DNA of 64,000 nucleotides from Hylemonella sp. (GTDB lineage Bacteria > Pseudomonadota > Gammaproteobacteria > Burkholderiales > Burkholderiaceae_C): NCBI GenBank assembly GCA_030695415.1, contig JAUYQZ010000002.1, positions 51,053 to 115,052 of the forward strand, given 5' to 3'. This document shows positions 18,468-27,376 of the stretch, piece by piece. The notes below the pieces were generated by a model. The model was given only the letters and a program-made list of their open reading frames with translations. It had not been told where the DNA came from and ran no database searches. The position numbers were made by a program, and so were the translations under genes. The first letter of the stretch is position 1. Each line of letters begins with the position of its first letter.

Positions 18468-18567
18468 GAACTTTCCTCCTGAATGAGGAAAAGTCTAATG
18501 CGTGACCCCAGGCCGCGCGCCCCGGGAAATACGTAGTGGGAAACCTCTCGCCCGGTTCGACGCCGTG

Positions 18568-19839
18568 CTACTTGTAACTGCGCGCGTCCTCGATCACCTT
18601 GCCGTCGTTGGGCAGGGTGCCGGGCAGCAACAGCTCCACCTCACCACGCAGCTTGGTCACGTCGCGCACGGTCTCGGCGATGCGCAGGGCGAGTTCGCCC
18701 GGTCCGCTGCCGACCGTCTCCACCTTGAGCGTCATGCGGTCGTTGGCCATCTCGCCGGCCACCACCAGGCGCGCGCGCGTCACCTCCGGGTAGCGCTTGA
18801 CGATCTCGGCGATCTGGCCCGGATGCACGAACATGCCGCGCACCTTGGTGGTCTGGTCGGCCCGCCCCAGCCAGCCCTTGACGCGGGTGTTGCTGCGACC
18901 GGTGGCGCAGACACCGGGCAGGACGGCCGAGAGGTCGCCGGTGCCGAAGCGGATCAGCGGGACATCGGGGTTGAGCACCGTGACCACCACCTCACCTACC
19001 TCGCCCTCGGACACCGGGTCGCCGGTGCCGGGGCGCACGATCTCCAGCAGAATGCCCTCGTCCAGCACCAGGCCCTCGCGGGCCTGCGTCTCGTAAGCGA
19101 TCAGTCCGGCGTCCGCCGTGGCGTAGCACTGGTAGCCGGCAATACCGCGTTCGATCAGCCAGTCGCGCAGGCTGGGCGGAAAGGCCTCGCCGCTGACCAG
19201 GGCCTTGGTGAAAGACAGCTTCGTGCCCGCCTCCTGTGCCTTCTCGACCAGGATCTTGAGAAAGCTGGGCGTGCCGGCATAGGCGACGGGCCGCAGGTCG
19301 GTCATCGCTGCGAGCTGCTGCTCGGTATTGCCCGTGCCGCCGGGAAATACGGTGCAGCCCAGGGCCTGCGCGCCGGCCTCCATGATCCAGGCGCCGGGCG
19401 TGAGGTGGTAGCTGAAGCAGTTGTGTACCAAGTCGCCGGCTTCGAAGCCGGCCGCAGCAAAAGCGCGTGCGCTGCGCCAGTAATCGGCGGCCTGCCCTTC
19501 GGGTTCGTAGATGGGGCCGGGCGACTGGTAGACGCGCCGCGCCCCGCTGCCGCGCAACAAGCCACGCCAGCCAATGGCAGAGAACCCGCCAAAGGGATCA
19601 TCAGCACCCCGCGCGCGGGCCGCCTGCTGGCGCTCCAGCAACTCGTGCTTGCGCGTCACCGGCAACTGGGCCAGCGCCGCACGCGTGGTGACACCCGTCG
19701 CTTCCACACCCCGCAGGATCTCGGCGCCGGCCGCCGTGGCCTGCTGGGCGCGCGCCACCAAGCCCGGCAACGCCGCCATCAGCGCCGCTTCGCGCTGGGC
19801 CGGGTCGCGCGCTTCGAGCGCGTCGTAGTGTTTGCTCAT
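18568..19839 (-). CDS. Phenylacetate-CoA ligase-like (PaaK-type) AMP-forming ligase
   Basis: Adenylate-forming ligase of 423 residues, probably making an aryl- or acyl-CoA. It carries SPGPIYEPEG in the position of the PaaK phosphate loop, the motif FSYHLTPGAWIMEAGAQALG, FPGGTGNTEQQL, YAGTPSFLKIL, CYATADAGLIAYE and the C-terminal hinge GWLGRADQTTKVRGMFVHPGQ. It is the last gene of the minus-strand ABC-importer cluster, separated from livF by a repeat-containing 135-bp spacer. A clear orthologue is at 46,119-47,351 in the right half. The substrate is unknown; phenylacetate itself is not implied. Confidence 0.9.
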   Translation of the reverse strand: MSKHYDALEARDPAQREAALMAALPGLVARAQQATAAGAEILRGVEATGVTTRAALAQLPVTRKHELLERQQAARARGADDPFGGFSAIGWRGLLRGSGARRVYQSPGPIYEPEGQAADYWRSARAFAAAGFEAGDLVHNCFSYHLTPGAWIMEAGAQALGCTVFPGGTGNTEQQLAAMTDLRPVAYAGTPSFLKILVEKAQEAGTKLSFTKALVSGEAFPPSLRDWLIERGIAGYQCYATADAGLIAYETQAREGLVLDEGILLEIVRPGTGDPVSEGEVGEVVVTVLNPDVPLIRFGTGDLSAVLPGVCATGRSNTRVKGWLGRADQTTKVRGMFVHPGQIAEIVKRYPEVTRARLVVAGEMANDRMTLKVETVGSGPGELALRIAETVRDVTKLRGEVELLLPGTLPNDGKVIEDARSYK

Positions 19840-19900
19840 CTCAGCCTTCCCTGTGCAGCGACACGGCCGCGCATGAAACGATCCAGTCGGGAAACGCCGT

Positions 19901-19970
19901 GGAACCGGCTTTGCCGGGCCACTGGCGTTGCCCCCTGAGGGGGAGGCGGCCGAAGGCCGCTTCGGGGGGG
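19901..19970. repeat. Short palindromic interspersed repeat (livF-ligase spacer)
   Basis: Carries the same 17-mer GGAACCGGCTTTGCCGG as 10,883-10,899, then CCCCCTGAGGGGG and GGCGGCCGAAGGCCGC hairpins. It fills the spacer between livF and the PaaK-like gene and may attenuate or stabilise the transcript. Confidence 0.72.
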
Positions 19971-19974
19971 AGAC

Positions 19975-20784
19975 TCATGCAAGCCAGCGCTTTCTGCGCT
20001 TGTAACTCTTGACGTCCTTGAAACTCTTGCGTTCGCCGCCGCCCATGCCGAGGTAGAACTCCTTCACGTCCTCGTTGCTGGCCAGGTCACTGGCGACACC
20101 GTCCATCACGATGCGCCCCGACTCCATGATGTAGCCGTAGTCGGAGTACTTCAGCGCCATATTGGTGTTCTGCTCGGCCAGCAGGAAGGTCACGCCTTCC
20201 TTCTGGTTCAGGTCCTTGACGATCTCGAAAACCTCTTCCACGATTTGCGGCGCCAGGCCCATGGAGGGCTCGTCCAGCAGCACCATGCTGGGGTTGGCCA
20301 TCAGCGCGCGGCCGATGGCGCACATCTGCTGTTCGCCCCCCGAGGTGTAGGCGGCCTGCGAGGTGCGGCGCGTCTTCAGGCGGGGGAAATAGTTGTAGAC
20401 CTTCTCCAGCCCGGCGGCCACTTCGGCCTTGCTCTTGCGCGTGTAGGCACCGGTCAGCAGGTTCTCCTCGATCGTCAGGTGGGCAAAGCAGTGCCGCCCC
20501 TCCATCACCTGCACCACCCCGCGGCGCACCAGATCGGAGGGCGTGAGATTCTCGATGCGCTCGCCGCGCAACTCGATGCTGCCCTTGGTCACCTCGCCGC
20601 GCTCGCCCTTGAGCAGGTTGGAGATGGCGCGCAGCGTCGTCGTCTTGCCCGCGCCATTGCCCCCCAGCAGCGCCACGATGCCGCCCTCCGGCACCTTCAG
20701 CGACACCCCCTTGAGCACGAGGATCACGTGGTTGTAGATGACCTCGATGCCGTTGACGTTCAGAACGATTTTTTCAGAGTCCAT
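19975..20784 (-). CDS. livF: Branched-chain-type ABC importer ATPase (LivF)
   Basis: Cytoplasmic ATPase of a LIV/HAAT-type importer, 269 residues. Walker A is GGNGAGKT (41-48), the signature is TSGGEQQ and Walker B is MVLLDEPSMGLAP. LivF proteins are usually about 235 residues; this one ends with an extra basic tail, RKSFKDVKSYKRRKRWLA, that is nearly identical in the right-half copy. It is the last transporter gene of the cluster and is separated from the binding-protein gene by 143 bp with a strong hairpin. Confidence 0.94.
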   Translation of the reverse strand: MDSEKIVLNVNGIEVIYNHVILVLKGVSLKVPEGGIVALLGGNGAGKTTTLRAISNLLKGERGEVTKGSIELRGERIENLTPSDLVRRGVVQVMEGRHCFAHLTIEENLLTGAYTRKSKAEVAAGLEKVYNYFPRLKTRRTSQAAYTSGGEQQMCAIGRALMANPSMVLLDEPSMGLAPQIVEEVFEIVKDLNQKEGVTFLLAEQNTNMALKYSDYGYIMESGRIVMDGVASDLASNEDVKEFYLGMGGGERKSFKDVKSYKRRKRWLA

Positions 20785-20912
20785 AGAAGGCCCTTGTTAA
20801 CCAGATGAAAGACCCGCGCAAGCGGCCCTTTCATCTGGCGGCTCCAAGTGGAGCCGCTGCCCCTCCCGCGGGCGGGAGGGGTTGGGGAGGGTGCCAACAG
20901 AACAGCGCTAGC

Positions 20913-20945
20913 GCTGACTGTCAGTCCTCAAGACTGACAGTCAGC
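20913..20945 (-). promoter_or_regulatory. Perfect 14-bp hairpin at the end of the binding-protein gene
   Basis: Arms 20,913-20,926 and 20,932-20,945 (GCTGACTGTCAGTC and its exact complement) enclose a 5-nt loop. The hairpin spans the stop codon of the binding-protein gene, whose last residues (ADCQS) are encoded inside it. No T-run follows on the minus strand. A processing, stabilising or partial-termination role that keeps binding protein above ATPase is likely. Confidence 0.7.
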
Positions 20946-22265
20946 GCCCGTACGGCGCGTCAGCTTCTTCTCGGCCGCGTACTTGTCGGCCGCGTTCTTC
21001 ACCATGGGCTTGAGGATCTGCTCGTCAGCCTGGTACCAGTCGGAACTCCAGACGAACTTGCTGCCGTCCCAGGTGTGCACGCGGGCCCAGGAGGCGCCCA
21101 TATGGTCCTGGCAGCTGGTGGAGATGGGACGCATCACGCCCTTGAAGCCCAATGCATCCAGCTTGGCCTGCGTGAGGTTCAGGTTCTCGTAGCCCCAGCG
21201 TGCCTGCTCGCCGGTCATGACCTTGCCCTTGCCGTAGCGTTCCTGAGCGGCGCGCACGCCCTCCACGGCAAACATGGCTGCCGTCAGGCCGCGCATGTAC
21301 AGCACATGGCCCACCTCGTCCTTCGGTCCGGTGCCCTGGCCCTTGGCGTGCACCTTATCCAGGACTTCCTTGGCCACAGCCGAATTCGGCTCGGCGCCGT
21401 GCTGCATCATGATGGCGTTGTAGCCTTTGGCACCTTCAGCCACGTCCTTGACGTCCGGCTCAGCACCGGCCCACCAGACGCCATACATCTTGTCACGCGG
21501 ATAGCCGGTGGCCTGCGCTTCCTTGAGCGCGGTCGAATTCATGATGCCCCAGCCCCAGTTCAGCACATAGTCAGGGCGGTTCTGTCGGATTTGCAGCCAG
21601 GTCGCCTTCTGCTCCACGCCCGGGTGCGTCACAGGCAGCAGGCTGAGCGCAAAGCCGTGCATGGCAGCGCGCTCCTGCAGCAGCGGGATCGGCTCTTTGC
21701 CGAACGGGCTGTCGTGATAGATCAGGGCAATCTTCTTGCCCTTGAGCTTGTCGTAGCCGCCTTCCTTCTTGGCGATGTGCTGGATCAGCACGTCAGCGGC
21801 CACCCAGTAAGTACCGGCCAGCGGGAAGTTCCACTTGAAGACCATGCCGTCCTGGCTCTCGCTGCGGCCGTAGCCCGCAGTGATGAGCGGAATCTTGTCA
21901 GTCGGGGCCTTCTCGGTCAGCGCGAAGGTGATGCCGGTGGACAGGGGCTGGAACACGGTGGCGCCGCCGTTCTTGCCCTTGAGGCGCTCGTAGCACTCCA
22001 CACCGCGGTCGGTGGCATAGCCGGTCTCGCATTCTTCAAACGAAACCTTCACACCGTTGACGCCGCCACGGGCGTTGACCAGCTTGAGGTAATCGACGTA
22101 GCCGTTGGCAAAGGGCACACCGTTGGGCGCGTAGGCGCCGGTTCGGTAGACCAGCACCGGAAAAAACTGCTCCTTGGCCTGCGCGAAGGCGGCGGTGGAG
22201 GTCAGCGCGCCGGTCACGGCAGCAGCCGTGAGCGAGACGGCGAGAGCGAGTTGTCTAAGCTTCAT
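20928..22265 (-). CDS. LIV-type ABC importer substrate-binding protein
   Basis: Periplasmic type I binding protein of 445 residues, longer than classical LivK (about 370). The signal peptide ends near STAAFA. Family text includes PFANGYVDYLKLVNARGGVNG, ALIYHDSPFGKEPIPLLQERA and GWGIMNSTALKEAQATGYPRD. The terminal ADCQS and two further cysteines could form disulfides. AGGAG precedes ATG 22265. It is the first transporter component after livM in the operon. It is not closely similar to the right-half binding protein, so the two importers may differ in ligand. Confidence 0.93.
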   Translation of the reverse strand: MKLRQLALAVSLTAAAVTGALTSTAAFAQAKEQFFPVLVYRTGAYAPNGVPFANGYVDYLKLVNARGGVNGVKVSFEECETGYATDRGVECYERLKGKNGGATVFQPLSTGITFALTEKAPTDKIPLITAGYGRSESQDGMVFKWNFPLAGTYWVAADVLIQHIAKKEGGYDKLKGKKIALIYHDSPFGKEPIPLLQERAAMHGFALSLLPVTHPGVEQKATWLQIRQNRPDYVLNWGWGIMNSTALKEAQATGYPRDKMYGVWWAGAEPDVKDVAEGAKGYNAIMMQHGAEPNSAVAKEVLDKVHAKGQGTGPKDEVGHVLYMRGLTAAMFAVEGVRAAQERYGKGKVMTGEQARWGYENLNLTQAKLDALGFKGVMRPISTSCQDHMGASWARVHTWDGSKFVWSSDWYQADEQILKPMVKNAADKYAAEKKLTRRTGADCQS

Positions 22266-22330
22266 GGGAGGTCTCCTAGGTAGGTTATGGGTGAAGCACG
22301 CGAAAGAACACTTGAAACATCAATGGGGTG

Positions 22331-23407
22331 TCAGTGAGGAAATGGCCACAGGCGCAGCTTCTGCTTGCCGATGCTCCACAGCCGGGCCAGGCCGTGGGGC
22401 TCGACAATCAGAAACCAGACGATCAGTGCGCCAAAGACCATGAACTCGGTGTGCGAGATGGCGGCGGTGGAGATCTCCACGCCGACCAGGCTGCCCAGTG
22501 CCGGCAACAACTGGTTGAGCACGATGGGCAGCACCACGATGAAAGCTGCGCCGAAGAGGCTGCCCATGATGGAACCCAGCCCGCCGATGATGACCATGAA
22601 CAGCAGCTGGAAGGAGCGGTCCACCGAGAAGGCGGCCGGCTCCCAGGCCCCCAGGTGCACGAAGCCCCAGAGCGCGCCGGCCACGCCGACGATGAAGGAG
22701 CTCACGGCAAAGGCGCTGAGCTTGGCGTACATGGGGCGGATGCCGATCACCGCGGCGGCCACGTCCATGTCGCGGATGGCCATCCACTCGCGCCCGACGG
22801 CGCTGCGAACGAGATTCTTGGCCAGCAGCGCGAACAGCACCAGCAAGGCCAGGCAGAAAATGTACTTCTGCAGCGGGGTCTCCACCGGCAGACCGAAGAC
22901 CTGAAGATTGGAGACCGACACCGAGCCGGAGGCGCTGTTGTTGGTGAACCAGGCAATGCGCAGGAAAGCCCAGTCGCAAAAGAACTGCGCCGCCAGCGTG
23001 GCCACCGCCAGGTACAGGCCCTTGACGCGCAGGCTGGGAATGCCGAAGAACATGCCCACCAGGGTGGCGAAGAAGCCGCCCGACAGCAGCGCCAGCAGCA
23101 GGGGCATGCCCTCGATGCGCACAAAGGTGTTGTAGGCCGCGTAGGCGCCCACGGCCATGAAGGCACCCGAGCCCAGCGAGATCTGGCCGCAGTAGCCCAC
23201 CAGGATGTTCACGCCCACCGCCGCCAGCGCCAGGATCAGGAAAGGGATCAGGATGGCGCGGAACAGGTACTCATCGGCCACCAGGGGCACGCCGACAAAG
23301 GCAAAGGCGATCAGCGCCAGGATGGCCCAACGGTCCTGCGCAATCGCAAAGATCTGCTGGTCCGCCGCATAGGAAGTCTTGAACTGGCCGTTTTCTCTGT
23401 AGAACAT
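22331..23407 (-). CDS. livM: LIV-type ABC importer permease (LivM)
   Basis: Inner-membrane permease of 358 residues with about nine to ten hydrophobic segments. The conserved GVNILVGYCGQISLGSGAFMAVGA and MVIIGGLGSIMGSLFGAAF loops identify it as LivM. A soluble N-terminal leader FKTSYAADQQIF and C-terminal end KLRLWPFPH recur in the right-half LivM (FRTSYAEDTTVF, KLYPFSH). The gap to livH is 91 bp. Confidence 0.94.
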   Translation of the reverse strand: MFYRENGQFKTSYAADQQIFAIAQDRWAILALIAFAFVGVPLVADEYLFRAILIPFLILALAAVGVNILVGYCGQISLGSGAFMAVGAYAAYNTFVRIEGMPLLLALLSGGFFATLVGMFFGIPSLRVKGLYLAVATLAAQFFCDWAFLRIAWFTNNSASGSVSVSNLQVFGLPVETPLQKYIFCLALLVLFALLAKNLVRSAVGREWMAIRDMDVAAAVIGIRPMYAKLSAFAVSSFIVGVAGALWGFVHLGAWEPAAFSVDRSFQLLFMVIIGGLGSIMGSLFGAAFIVVLPIVLNQLLPALGSLVGVEISTAAISHTEFMVFGALIVWFLIVEPHGLARLWSIGKQKLRLWPFPH

Positions 23408-23498
23408 TTCAACTACCGATCAATGATTTTGGCTATGGCCGCTCACTTTGTTCGCTTAACTTGCTGCGCAAGTTAGCCTCCGCCGAAATCATCGACCG

Positions 23499-24428
23499 CT
23501 ACACGCGGTCGATGATTTTCTCCCCGAAGAGTCCCTGCGGCCGGAACAGCAGGAACACCAGCGCCAGCATGTAGGCAAACCAGATCTCGATGCCGCCGCC
23601 GACAAAAGGCCCGAGGTAGACCTCGGACAGCTTCTCTCCCACCCCGATGATCAGCCCGCCGATGATGGCGCCCGGCACGGACGTGAGACCGCCCAGGATG
23701 ATCACGGGCAGCGCACGCAGCGCCACCGTGGCCAGCGAAAACTGCACGCCCAGCTTGGAGCCCCAGATCATCCCGGCCACCAGGGCCACCACACCGGCCA
23801 CGCACCAGACGATGACCCAGATGCGATTCAGCGGAATGCCGATGGATTGCGCCGCCTGGTGGTCGTCGGCGACAGCGCGCAGCGCGCGCCCGGTGGAGGT
23901 TTTCTGGAAGAACACCGACAGACCGGCCACCAGCGCGGCCGCAATGGCTGCGGCGATCAGGTCTTCCTGATTGATCAGGATGCCCCCTTCGAACACGGAC
24001 TGGAAGGCGAAAATCGGTTCCTTGGGCATGCCGATGTCGATCTTGTAGATGTCGCTGCCAAAGATCGTCTGGCCCAGGCCTTCGAGAAAGTAGGTGATGC
24101 CCAGCGTGGCCATCAGCAGGGTGGCGGCCTCCTGGTTGACCAGGTGGCGCAGCACCAGGCGCTCCACCAGCCAGGCCACCACGAACATCACGGCGCCGGC
24201 CAGAACGAAGGCCACCGTATTGGCCAGCCACTTGCTGTCGATGCCGATCCACTGAGGCACCCACTCGGCGAAACGCGCCATGGCCAGCGCCGCGAACAGC
24301 ACCATGGCGCCCTGCGCGAAGTTGAACACGCCCGAGGCCTTGAAGATCAGCACGAAGCCCAGGGCCACCAGCGAATACAGCATGCCGGCCATGAGGCCGT
24401 TCAGCAGGGTTTCCAGAAAGAATGCCAT
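23499..24428 (-). CDS. livH: LIV-type ABC importer permease (LivH)
   Basis: Second membrane subunit, 309 residues, with about eight transmembrane segments. Typical LivH text: LLNGLMAGMLYSLVALGFVL, FNFAQGAMVLF, LRAVADDHQAAQSIGIPLN and ILGGLTSVPGAIIGGLIIG. I start at ATG 24428 (MAFFLETL), because the upstream 30 codons of the open frame translate intergenic repeats. Confidence 0.94.
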   Translation of the reverse strand: MAFFLETLLNGLMAGMLYSLVALGFVLIFKASGVFNFAQGAMVLFAALAMARFAEWVPQWIGIDSKWLANTVAFVLAGAVMFVVAWLVERLVLRHLVNQEAATLLMATLGITYFLEGLGQTIFGSDIYKIDIGMPKEPIFAFQSVFEGGILINQEDLIAAAIAAALVAGLSVFFQKTSTGRALRAVADDHQAAQSIGIPLNRIWVIVWCVAGVVALVAGMIWGSKLGVQFSLATVALRALPVIILGGLTSVPGAIIGGLIIGVGEKLSEVYLGPFVGGGIEIWFAYMLALVFLLFRPQGLFGEKIIDRV

Positions 24429-24526
24429 GGTCGTTGAGCGTTCAGGGTTGAGTGTTGAGCGGGGGGACAGCAAGACGGTCGGGGTTGTGGCGCTGAACGC
24501 CCAACGCCCAACGCACAACCTTTTCC

Positions 24527-25309
24527 TTAATGTGACGTTCCAAGATAGGCATTGATCACTTCCTCGTTCTTGCGCACGGCATCGGGCGTGCCATCGCCGA
24601 TCTTCTTGCCGTAGTCCAGCACCACCACGCGATCACTGATGTCCATCACCACACCCATGTCGTGCTCGATCAGCACCACGGTGGTTCCGAACTCATCGTT
24701 GATGTCGAGCACGAAGCGACACATGTCCTGCTTCTCTTCCACGTTCATGCCCGCCATGGGTTCGTCGAGCAGCAGCACCTGCGGCTCCATGGCCAGGGCG
24801 CGCCCCAGGTCCACGCGCTTTTGCAGGCCGTAGGGCAGCTGGCCCACCGGGGTCTTGCGGTGCGCCTGGATTTCCAGGAAGTCGATGATGTGTTCGACAA
24901 ATTCGCGGTGGCGAATCTCCTCGCGCTGAGCGGGGCCGACGCGCAGCGCCTGCATCAGCAAGTTGCTTTTGATCTTGAGGTTGCGCCCGGTCATGATGTT
25001 GTCCAGCACGCTCATGCCCTTGAACAGGGCCAGGTTCTGGAAGGTGCGCGCCACGCCCATCTCGGCCACCTGACGGCTGTTCATGTGGTCGAAGGTCTCA
25101 CCGCGGAAGGTGATGGTGCCGTGCTGCGGCGTGTACACGCCGTTGATACAGTTGAGCATGGAGCTCTTGCCCGCGCCGTTGGGGCCGATGATGGCGCGAA
25201 TCTCGTGCTCACGCACATCGAAGGAGATGTCGGACAGCGCCTTGACGCCACCGAAGGCCAGGGAGATGTTCTTGACGTCCAGAATGACGTCACCGATTTT
25301 CTTGCTCAT
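24527..25309 (-). CDS. livG: Branched-chain-type ABC importer ATPase (LivG)
   Basis: ATPase subunit of 260 residues. Walker A is GPNGAGKS (42-49). The signature region reads LPYGLQKRVDLGRALAMEP, with YGLQKR in place of the usual LSGGQ-like signature, as is common in this LivG subgroup. Walker B is VLLLDEPMAGMN. Start ATG 25309 overlaps the ligase stop by 4 bp (ATGA), so ligase and transporter are translationally coupled. Confidence 0.94.
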   Translation of the reverse strand: MSKKIGDVILDVKNISLAFGGVKALSDISFDVREHEIRAIIGPNGAGKSSMLNCINGVYTPQHGTITFRGETFDHMNSRQVAEMGVARTFQNLALFKGMSVLDNIMTGRNLKIKSNLLMQALRVGPAQREEIRHREFVEHIIDFLEIQAHRKTPVGQLPYGLQKRVDLGRALAMEPQVLLLDEPMAGMNVEEKQDMCRFVLDINDEFGTTVVLIEHDMGVVMDISDRVVVLDYGKKIGDGTPDAVRKNEEVINAYLGTSH

Positions 25310-27243
25310 GCGGCCGCCTTCACCGGGGCAAATGTCTTCGCGTCGCGAATGGGCAGCGTGGCCGCGACGGAGCCAGTGCGGCCGTCCTCGAACTTCACCT
25401 GCGTCTCGATGAACTGCTCCTTGCGCCCCTCGTACAGCGCCTCGATCAGCACGGCGTACTTGTCGCCGATGAAGCCCCGGCGCACCTTGCGCGTGCGGGT
25501 CAGCTCGTCGTCGTCGGGGTCCAGTTCCTTGTGCAGCACCAGGAAGCGCGCGATCTGCGTGTCGGCCATGCCGGCCTCGGCCGCCAGATTGGCGTTGACC
25601 TGCTGCACGCAGTCGGCCAGCATGTCCAGCACCGCCGGCTTGCTGGCCAGGTCCACGTAGCCGCTGTAGGGCAGGCTTTGGCGCTCGGCCCAGTTGCCCA
25701 CGGCCTCGAAGTCGATATTGATGAAGGCGCAGACCTGGCCGCGGCCGTGGCCAAAGCACACGGCCTCCTTGATCTGCGGGAAGAACTTGAGCTTGTTCTC
25801 GATGTAGTTGGGCGCGAAGATCGCGCCGCTGGCCATCTTGCCCACGTCCTTGGCCCGGTCGATGATGATCAGGTGGCCATCCGGGTCGATCACGCCGGCG
25901 TCGCCCGTGTGGAAGTAGCCCTCGGCGTCCATCACCTCGGCGGTGGCGTCCGGGCGCTTGTAGTACTCCTTGAGCACGGAGACGCCGCGCACCAGCACCT
26001 CGCCGCTGTCGGCAATCTTGATCTCGATGCCCGGCGCCGCCTCGCCCACGCTGTTGAGCTTGACGCGGCCGTTCTTCTGGATGCACACGTAGGCGCAGGT
26101 CTCGGTCTGGCCGTAAAGCTGCTTGAGGTTGATACCGATGGAGCGGTAGAAGCGGAACAGGTCCGGTCCGATGGCCGCACCCGCCGTGTAAGCGACGCGG
26201 ATGTTTGAGAGACCCAGCACATTGCGCAGCGGCCCGTAGATCAGCACATTGCCCAGCGCATAGAGCAGACGGTCCGTCAGCGAGACCCGGTGGCCGTCCA
26301 GGATCTCGGCACCGCAGCGCCGCGCCACGGCCATGAATTGCTGGTAGATCCAGCGCTTCGGCGCGGCCGCGTCTTCCATGCGGATGGAGACCGAGGTCAG
26401 CATGCTCTCGAACACACGCGGTGGGGCGAAGTAATAACTCGGCCCGATCTCGCGCAGGTCGATGCCCACCGTCTCGGTCGACTCGGGACAGTTGATGGTG
26501 AAGCCCGCCACCAGCCACTGGGCGATGGAGAAGAGGTGGTCGCCGACCCAGGCCGGCGGCAGGTAGGAAATGATGTTGTCTTCAGGCACGAGGCCATCCA
26601 CCAGCACGCCGCCGCGAGCCGCCTCGATGAAACTCTGGTGCGTCTGGCACACGCCCTTGGGGCGGCCGGTGGTGCCCGAGGTGTACAGGATCACCGACAC
26701 ATCGGAGGGCTGGCCCTGCTCGACCGACTTCACGTAGAAGTCCGGATGCATGCGCTCGTAGGCGCGCCCCAACTCGAACAGGCGCTCGATGCTGATCAGC
26801 CCCTCGTGCTGGTAATTGCGCAGGCCGCGCGGGTCGCCGTAGACGATGTGCTGCAGCAGGCCAGGCAGTGTCTCGCGCAACTCCAGCAGCTTGTCCACCT
26901 GTTCCTGATTTTCGGCAAAGGCGTAATGGATCTCGGCGTCTTCCAGCACGAAGGCCATCTCGCTGGCGATCGCGTCCTGGTACATGGGCACGGGCACGCC
27001 GCGCAGGCTCTGCGCCACGATGAAGGCTTGGTAGAGGTGCGGCCGGTTGTCGCCCACGATGGCCAGGTTCTGCCCGGCCTTGAAACCCAGCGCGGCCAGA
27101 CCGCAGCTCATGAGGCGAACGTCCTCGGCGGCACGCGCCCAGCTCCAGGTCTGCCAGATGCCGTATTCCTTCTCGCGCATGGCCGGGGCCTGGGGCCGCT
27201 GCGCCGCGTGCTGCATCAGAAGTCTGGGGAAAGTCGTCTGCAT
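25306..27243 (-). CDS. AMP-forming long-chain acyl/aryl-CoA ligase
   Basis: Adenylate-forming enzyme of 645 residues, in the long-chain acyl-CoA synthetase branch. The P-loop-like A3 motif LYTSGTTGRPKG is at 186-197. LYGQTETCAY (A5), HTGDAGVIDPDG (A7) and the hinge DRAKDVGKMASG follow. It is the first gene of the minus-strand importer operon and overlaps livG by 4 bp. A protein of this type fused into a transporter operon suggests that the incoming carboxylic acid is trapped as its CoA ester. The orthologue on the right is 38,299-40,230. Confidence 0.93.
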   Translation of the reverse strand: MQTTFPRLLMQHAAQRPQAPAMREKEYGIWQTWSWARAAEDVRLMSCGLAALGFKAGQNLAIVGDNRPHLYQAFIVAQSLRGVPVPMYQDAIASEMAFVLEDAEIHYAFAENQEQVDKLLELRETLPGLLQHIVYGDPRGLRNYQHEGLISIERLFELGRAYERMHPDFYVKSVEQGQPSDVSVILYTSGTTGRPKGVCQTHQSFIEAARGGVLVDGLVPEDNIISYLPPAWVGDHLFSIAQWLVAGFTINCPESTETVGIDLREIGPSYYFAPPRVFESMLTSVSIRMEDAAAPKRWIYQQFMAVARRCGAEILDGHRVSLTDRLLYALGNVLIYGPLRNVLGLSNIRVAYTAGAAIGPDLFRFYRSIGINLKQLYGQTETCAYVCIQKNGRVKLNSVGEAAPGIEIKIADSGEVLVRGVSVLKEYYKRPDATAEVMDAEGYFHTGDAGVIDPDGHLIIIDRAKDVGKMASGAIFAPNYIENKLKFFPQIKEAVCFGHGRGQVCAFINIDFEAVGNWAERQSLPYSGYVDLASKPAVLDMLADCVQQVNANLAAEAGMADTQIARFLVLHKELDPDDDELTRTRKVRRGFIGDKYAVLIEALYEGRKEQFIETQVKFEDGRTGSVAATLPIRDAKTFAPVKAAA

Positions 27244-27376
27244 CCCGTGTCCTTGTCTACTGCCCGAAGGCCACGCCGGGCCCCGCTTGCAGCCATGGTA
27301 GGGACGGATTTGACGTTGCGTTGTCGTTGCGACGACAATTCAGGGGAATCCCTAGCTGGTACTTACCCGCCCCACC
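27244..27376. promoter_or_regulatory. Divergent promoter region with CRP-geometry operator
   Basis: The 133 bp between the CoA-ligase and Crp/Fnr-type start codons contain a perfect dyad at 27,321-27,338: TTGTCG-TTGCGA-CGACAA. The half-sites TGTCG-N6-CGACA keep the spacing of an E. coli CRP site (TGTGA-N6-TCACA). It is centred about 47 bp from the regulator start and 87 bp from the ligase start, consistent with one regulator acting on both directions. Confidence 0.6.
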
